Source: Amoebophrya sp. AT5.2
Lineage: Eukaryota; Sar; Dinophyceae; Syndiniales; Amoebophryaceae
Length of the DNA: 11,401 nucleotides
Reading direction: 5' to 3'
NCBI GenBank assembly: GCA_005223375.1
Contig: RXOD01006070.1
Location: forward strand, 1-11,401
Shown: piece by piece, positions 8,301 to 11,401 of the stretch
Layout of the letters: every line of letters begins with the position of its first letter
Numbering within the stretch: position 1 is the first letter of the stretch
Program-made: the position numbers and the translations under genes
Notes under the pieces: generated by a model
Told to the model about the DNA's origin: nothing
The model's database searches: none
Seen by the model: the letters and a program-made list of their open reading frames with translations, nothing else

Positions 8301-9414
8301 GAAGCTTTTCTACAAGAACAAACTCCGTACTGGCGCGCAGAAAAAGAACAAAACTACTCTTGGCGCTGAGGTTGCTACAAACAAGAAGACCAAGACAGAG
8401 AAGATTCTGTGTTGGGTCGACGTGAAGCGTGGTGCTCCCGGATTCTGTGCGTCCTGTCGTGAAACGACGGAATACAAGGTGGGCACGTCCTGGTGCTCGG
8501 CTGAGCAGGCTGTGGTGGCACTGATGTGGGCGATGGTTCGGGAGGCTTCTGAACCAAGTGCTTCGATTTTCATCATCTGCATGTACAAACCGCAAGTTCG
8601 TCTCTTGCAGCGCGTCGCCGACAAACTGAGCCTGTTCTCGGAAACAAAACAAACGAGCGGCGTAACACCGAAAGTCCGCATCCTTTCTGTGGACGCGTGT
8701 CAGGGCTCGGAAGCGGATCATGTTGTTTTGGTTACCACGCGGTCCAATCCGCATAATAGCATCGGGTTCGTGAAGAACCCAAACCGAGCCAACGTCGCGA
8801 TTTCGCGGTCGAAGAAAACGCTCACAGTGATCGGGGATCGTAAGTGTATGTCCGCGGGGAGCAAGGAAATTTGGGGGGAAGTGGCGAAGAAATGCGAGGT
8901 GATTGATTCGAAGAAGCAGGGCACAACTGTTGGTGGTATTGACTTTGACACACATGTCGCCATCAAGGTAGACGCTTCAGAGTTGGCCGAGGCGGTGGAG
9001 AACGAGTTGAAACGAATGGGAGGGACGGACAGCAAGGCCGCAGGAAACGCTGGTGGAGGAAAGTGGGCAGGAAAAGCCGGAGGAAAGCACGCGGGAACGA
9101 AAGGCGTAGGCAAAGCCTGTGGAAAGGGCGCGGAGAAGGCAGGAGCAAAGCACTCGGGGTCGAACGGCGCAGGCAAAGCCGGTGGAAAGGGCGCAGGGAA
9201 GGCAGGAGCAAAGCCAAAAGACGCGGGGACGAAAGGCGGAGGAAAAGGCTCAGGGAAAGCCGGTGGAAAGGACGCGGGGAAAGCCGGAGCAGGAGAGGGA
9301 GCGGGGAGAGCCGGAGGAAAAGGGTCAGGGAAAGCCGGAGGAAAAGGGTCAGGGAAAGCCGCTGGGAAAGCCGGGGGAAACGGCGCAAAAAAGAAAAAGA
9401 CTCGGCAGATTTAA
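5303..9414 (+). CDS. UPF1-like superfamily 1 RNA/DNA helicase, 4 exons, G/A/K-rich tail
   Basis: My model joins 5303-5706, 6037-7251, 7579-7769 and 8114-9414, open for 1036 codons to TAA at 9412-9414. Helicase motifs in order: Walker A GPPGTGKS (371-378), motif Ia (TNTAINSIVEKL), motif II DEAG (589-592), motif III GDTMQL (614-619), QYRM of motif IV (654-657), motif V VDACQGSEAD (796-805) and motif VI NRANVAISRSKK (827-838, Arg835). This set and its spacing mark the UPF1/SETX/IGHMBP2/ZNFX1-type SF1B group: ATP-driven 5'-3' unwinding in RNA decay, termination or small-RNA pathways. Residues 1-135 (exon 1) are charged and unrecognised. The UPF1 zinc (CH) domain is not visible. Residues from about 907 to the end are Gly/Ala/Lys repeats ending KKKKTRQI. 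Exon 2-4 motifs are secure. Exon 1 membership and the exon 2/3 junction (alternative 7231/7586) are inferred from frame and donor similarity. Confidence 0.82.
5707..6036 (+). other. Helicase intron 1 (330 nt, inferred)
   Basis: The donor GTACTT follows codon bases TG, and the acceptor GACCAG precedes G, which restores a Trp codon and continues the frame into LMTDVKCG. Unspliced, the exon 1 frame stops at 5759-5761. The acceptor lies in an A/C-rich stretch rather than a strong pyrimidine tract, so exon 1 could instead belong to a separate short gene. Confidence 0.5.
7252..7578 (+). other. Helicase intron 2 (327 nt, inferred)
   Basis: Helicase similarity is lost after the DDLVRRADRL residues and resumes at ARKRIVSKTTCFLFTIASGY, so an intron must lie between them. 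GTACCG...GAACAG keeps the frame (CT+C = Leu). The alternative pair GTGCGC at 7232 with GCCAG at 7585 also keeps the frame. I prefer 7252 because its GTAC donor matches the other two introns. Confidence 0.65.
7770..8113 (+). other. Helicase intron 3 (344 nt)
   Basis: The donor G|GTACGA and acceptor CTCACAG|AG join DEAGATAESYAPMLL to ETGVKNLVLLGD, giving the normal spacing between helicase motifs II and III. The exon 3 frame stays open into the intron as far as 8038. The intron holds three stem-loops between 7801 and 7913. Confidence 0.8.
7801..7913. repeat. Cluster of three inverted repeats inside helicase intron 3
   Basis: First, 7801-7826 is a 26-base near-perfect palindrome: GGATTCCT, a CGTATACG centre and AGGAATCC, with only one mismatched pair. 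Second, CGCTAT-AGCC-ATAGCG lies at 7835-7850. Third, CCCGCGC (7884-7890) pairs with GCGCGGG (7907-7913), extendable past a bulge. The last is much more GC-rich than its AT-rich surroundings. Confidence 0.8.
9010..9405 (+). repeat. Imperfect short tandem repeats coding the G/A/K tail
   Basis: Purine-rich units such as GGAAAGCCGGAGGAAAAGG and variants repeat with periods that are mostly multiples of 3. They code for GKAGGKG[A/S]GKAG-type blocks at the helicase C-terminus. Examples are 9307-9330 and 9331-9354, where a 24-base unit recurs. The repeats encode an intrinsically disordered basic tail resembling linker histone tails. Confidence 0.8.
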
Positions 9415-9771
9415 GTCCTAAGTGTAAGTAGAGACTCCGGAGGCGTGAAAAACCGAAGTGCCGATACATAGGGATAGAGACAAAGAGTTGCTCTGGCCTC
9501 GTCGGCACTTTTCTGATCCGATGAATCGAGCGTCACCAGTTTCAAGGCAGCCGCATACAACTTACTACTTCTGGGTTTCTGATTTCGTCAGCTCGTTGGC
9601 TCCTGTGGCTGTCAAACTGAAAGAAACATGATGCTGTTGCTGAATCCGAAAACTAGTTATTTGGCACGACCCGCCTAGCCCTACCCTCTGTCTTCTTTTA
9701 GGTACATCAACAAACAACTTCAAAAATCCACTTACATCTAAAACAGGCAGTTGATCGCAAAGTAGAAGTGC
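9415..9771 (+). other. 3' flank of the helicase gene
   Basis: No convincing gene is present. A 9-bp inverted repeat AAGTGCCGA (9456-9464) / TCGGCACTT (9502-9510) lies 42 bases after the stop and may form a 3'-UTR stem. A 36-codon frame starts at ATG 9521 (MNRASPVSRQPHTTYYF...) and ends in TGA at 9629-9631. A strong acceptor-like tract (CTGTCTTCTTTTAG) lies near 9700. These could be pieces of an exon-poor gene upstream of 9772, but I cannot assemble one. Confidence 0.35.
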
Positions 9772-10005
9772 ATGCTAAATAATCGCAGGAAACGTTCGGG
9801 CACATCGCAGGTTTGTTATGCGCTTTGTTTTTTGTTTTTCGACGATAGGCCTTTGAGCGTCACCCATGCATTCGTTCCCATGCGATCCGTGTTTCGGATA
9901 ACGAAATCGCCATGGCATGCGGGACGTGTGGTAGCCATGTTGGCGATGAACAGCGCCGAGTCTCTCAAGCAAAAGGAAAAGCGCGCGCACCACCCAAATT
10001 ACTGA
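9772..10005 (+). CDS. Candidate 77-residue open frame (unrecognised)
   Basis: The frame runs from ATG 9772 to TGA at 10003-10005. The peptide starts MLNNRRKRSGTSQV, passes a short hydrophobic patch (YALCFLFF) and ends in a charged QKEKRAHHPNY. Third-position GC is higher than in the overlapping frame at 9849-10142, which favours this one, but the hydrophobic patch is coded by a T-rich tract that looks more like a splice acceptor. The two calls are alternatives. No domain is recognised. Confidence 0.22.
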   Translation: MLNNRRKRSGTSQVCYALCFLFFDDRPLSVTHAFVPMRSVFRITKSPWHAGRVVAMLAMNSAESLKQKEKRAHHPNY

Positions 10006-10142
10006 AGTCCCACAAGCACTTAAAAAACGAAGTAAAACATCACAAGCATGATGCAGCACAAGAAGATACCTACAACAGAGATCCTGGTTGGACTTTTGTA
10101 TCTATCAGCCTTAAAAAACGAAGTAAAACATCACAAGCATGA
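9849..10142 (+). CDS. Candidate terminal exon with a CxxCxxHxG motif (alternative frame)
   Basis: After a strong pyrimidine tract ending CGACGATAG (AG at 9847-9848), the frame is open for 97 codons to TGA at 10140-10142. It reads AFERHPCIRSHAIRVSDNEI, then MACGTCGSHVGDEQRR, then a Lys/His-rich stretch. The CGTCGSHVGD segment has the CxxCxxHxG spacing seen in MsrB, Yippee and CULT zinc-binding folds, but the rest does not match those families, so I assign no function. From 10019 the frame runs through a 91-bp tandem duplication. Because 91 is not a multiple of 3, the C-terminus changes from ...SISSCIYQSATPS (single copy) to ...SISLKKRSKTSQA (as present). No first exon is identified. Confidence 0.28.
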   Translation, partial: AFERHPCIRSHAIRVSDNEIAMACGTCGSHVGDEQRRVSQAKGKARAPPKLLKSHKHLKNEVKHHKHDAAQEDTYNRDPGWTFVSISLKKRSKTSQA

Positions 10143-10200
10143 TGCAGCACAAGAAGATACCTACAACAGAGATCCTGGTTGGACTTTTGTATCTATCAGC
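10019..10200 (+). repeat. Perfect 91-bp tandem duplication (two copies)
   Basis: Copy 1 is 10019-10109 and copy 2 is 10110-10200; I see no differences between them. The unit starts CTTAAAAAACGAAG and ends TGTATCTATCAGC. Exact identity points to a recent event (or an assembly artefact). Identity stops at 10201 (T, against C10110), so there are exactly two copies. Confidence 0.95.
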
Positions 10201-10388
10201 TCATGTATCTATCAGTCTGCAACTCCCTCCTAAGTAGGGGGCCGCTGTCCGTCGGTTGTGTGGGTGGGCTCGGCGGTTGATCAGGCTTCGGCCCCGCCTC
10301 CGTTGACTCCCCATCTCCCCCGTATTCTCGTACCGGGCCGCTACGGCGGCTGCCAAGACTATGACTTAGTATCTATCAGCTCATGTAT
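10189..10388 (+). repeat. 20-bp direct repeats flanking a 160-bp segment
   Basis: GTATCTATCAGCTCATGTAT occurs at 10189-10208 and again, identically, at 10369-10388. The enclosed segment (10209-10368) is GC-rich in its middle and ends with the second copy of the 36-base dispersed repeat. The first 20-mer overlaps the end of the 91-bp duplication. Confidence 0.9.
10331..10366 (+). repeat. 36-base dispersed repeat, copy B
   Basis: It matches 441-476 at 35 of 36 bases. It ends two bases before the right-hand 20-bp direct repeat (10369), so it sits at the right edge of the inserted-looking 160-bp segment. Confidence 0.9.
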
Positions 10389-10505
10389 GCGATATCCCCC
10401 GCGGTTGGAAAGGTGAGCTTTGTAGTTAAGTTTATCGAAACCCCAAGTCACGCCACAGCCAAGGGCGGCATCCCCTTCCTGAACCTGAGTGAGAAAGTGC
10501 TATAG
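10383..10505 (+). CDS. Small open frame, 40 residues (unrecognised)
   Basis: It runs from ATG 10383 to TAG 10503-10505, with an in-frame TGA upstream at 10362-10364. The peptide MYAISPAVGKVSFVVKF... continues with a Thr/Ala/Gly-rich middle and ends NLSEKVL. Codon third positions are GC-rich (ACC, GCC, AAG, GGC, ATC, CCC, TTC, CTG, AAC, CTG), unlike the flanks, which suggests real or formerly real coding sequence. The ATG lies inside the 20-bp direct repeat, and a possible acceptor TATCAG precedes it at 10374-10379. It could be a last exon rather than a whole gene. No family is recognised. Confidence 0.3.
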   Translation: MYAISPAVGKVSFVVKFIETPSHATAKGGIPFLNLSEKVL

Positions 10506-11303
10506 ACTACACACTTACACAGTGAAGTAGATCTTATGTCAAAGTGAAACACGCTCTAACAAACTGTAGAAAGTGACACCTCCAGCAAGGCGCACTCTAT
10601 CGAGATGACAGCAGGTGGACGCGCACGAAGTGAAGTTGTACATCGAAAAACTGCCCGCAATCTATCTACTTTCATCTTCTCAGCATCGCCAGAACACGCA
10701 GAATGAATTCAATTTTAAGGATTTCGAAGCGTGCAATCGGAACTCGAGATTTAAAAAAGTTGTTCGCGGACGCGGCGTCATCAAGAGCACGTGTTCATCT
10801 TAGTGCCGGTGGCGGCGGAGCTGCGGGAGGTCGTGTTGAGTGAAGCGATTGCGATGAATCGATATTTATCTTTATAGATACTGAGCACGAGCACCAAAGG
10901 TGATCCAAAATATCGCGGGCGCTAGATCGATGCAGGTGCGTTGCGGTTGGTTTCTCGACGTGCATCTGCACGACGTGTTCCACTTCATGATATAGTATTT
11001 ATAATATTTTCGATGGACGACGAAAGCTGCAGCAGCCCCATTCCTTGCCTGGTTACTTAGTACTTGAGGGCTATCGCTATTGGCGCTGACTCAGGAGTAG
11101 ACAATTTTTTTAATTTGCAACAAGTTATTTAGTTGATGATTGATCACGATTCGATTGAAGAACCTACTTTCACTAGAAGTTGACGTCAGTCAGGCTCAGA
11201 GTTTGACGACCAGTCCAACTCGTATTTTGGAGGTGTTCAGGTCTAGTGCTAGCCTAAAAGAGACCACGATATCTGATAATCACCAGGGGACTGTTGATAT
11301 ACG
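10506..11303. other. Region without a secure gene; weak overlapping frames
   Basis: Two overlapping + strand frames are worth noting. One at 10615-10803 opens just after CAGCAG with VDAHEVKLYIEKLPA and ends in TAG; its first 15 codons are GC-rich at position 3. The other, at 10703-10843, has an ATG with A at -3 and codes 46 residues beginning MNSILRISKRAIGTRDLKK and ending in a Gly/Ala-rich stretch. Its basic, Ser/Leu-containing start resembles a mitochondrial presequence. Both cannot be right, and neither has homology support. The remainder to 11303 is AT-rich with no feature I can support. Confidence 0.3.
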
Positions 11304-11401
11304 ATGCTCTTCGGGCGGCCGAATCAGCCCGCGACGTCTTCGTCCGCGTTTGCGGACTTGCCTGCAACCTCGTGGTCCGCATTATGGTGGGACCAGCTGG
11401 T
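11304..11401 (+). CDS. 5' end of an unrecognised gene (runs off the window)
   Basis: An ATG at 11304 has A at -3 and an in-frame TGA three codons upstream (11295-11297). The frame is open for 32 codons plus two bases to the window end and is clearly GC-richer than the preceding 300 bases. The peptide begins MLFGRPNQPATSSSAFADLP and continues ATSWSALWWDQL. An FG-containing, Ser/Ala/Thr-rich start followed by an S-A-L-W-W strand recalls the N-termini of some WD-repeat nucleoporin-associated proteins (Rae1/Gle2 type), but 32 residues are too few to claim this. It is in the same orientation as all other genes here. Confidence 0.45.
   Translation, partial: MLFGRPNQPATSSSAFADLPATSWSALWWDQL

Noticed and set aside
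8101..8955. 284-codon open frame on the - strand
   Set aside because: It lies antisense to exon 4, where helicase motifs III-VI are clear on the + strand.
8963..9508. 181-codon Arg/Leu/Pro-rich frame on the - strand
   Set aside because: It is the reverse complement of the G/A/K repeat; the periodic composition keeps several frames open.
9906..9945. MsrB, Yippee or cereblon (CULT) domain from the CGTCGSHVGD motif
   Set aside because: Only one CxxCxxHxG motif is visible. The second zinc-binding pair and the other conserved residues of these families are missing, and the frame itself is uncertain.
10019..10200. CRISPR-like repeat array
   Set aside because: There are only two adjacent 91-bp copies with no spacers, in a eukaryotic context.

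Overview
The window looks like nuclear DNA of a eukaryotic protist. Genes contain spliceosomal introns, coding stretches are GC-richer than their AT-rich surroundings, stops are standard (TAA, TGA), starts are not preceded by bacterial ribosome binding sites, and there is a decayed Ty1/copia-type retroelement. Every coding segment I can support lies on the + strand. Unidirectional gene order is typical of dinoflagellates and their relatives, but the sequence alone does not settle the lineage.

Layout, left to right: (1) 98-314, the last exon of an unrecognised gene that begins outside the window. (2) 315-2003, a long AT-rich gap holding one copy of a 36-base repeat (441-476) and no convincing gene. 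(3) 2004-3242, a single-exon gene for a cap-type RNA 5'-triphosphatase (cysteine phosphatase, Mce1/DUSP11 family) with a long low-complexity G/S/N/Y/W-rich N-terminus and no guanylyltransferase half. (4) 3533-3831, a weak two-exon small-gene candidate. (5) 4085-5168, the 3' end of a retroelement: an RNase H remnant, a perfect 18-bp inverted repeat, a polypurine tract and a probable 3' LTR. (6) 5303-9414, a four-exon gene for a UPF1-like superfamily 1 helicase. Its three introns are 327-344 nt, all with GTAC donors, and it ends in a histone-H1-like G/A/K tail. The joined frame is open for 1036 codons. (7) 9415-11303, a repeat-rich region with short overlapping open frames, a perfect 91-bp tandem duplication, a 160-bp segment between 20-bp direct repeats, and the second copy of the 36-base repeat. 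(8) 11304-11401, the start of another + strand gene that runs off the window.

The two well-supported genes both belong to RNA metabolism: removal of the 5' gamma-phosphate from RNA, and ATP-driven RNA or DNA unwinding. Both carry unusual low-complexity tails. I see no evidence that they form one pathway beyond being neighbours. The most distinctive points are the tail architectures, the uniform intron set, the retroelement LTR next to the helicase start, and the repeat structure near 10.0-10.4 kb.
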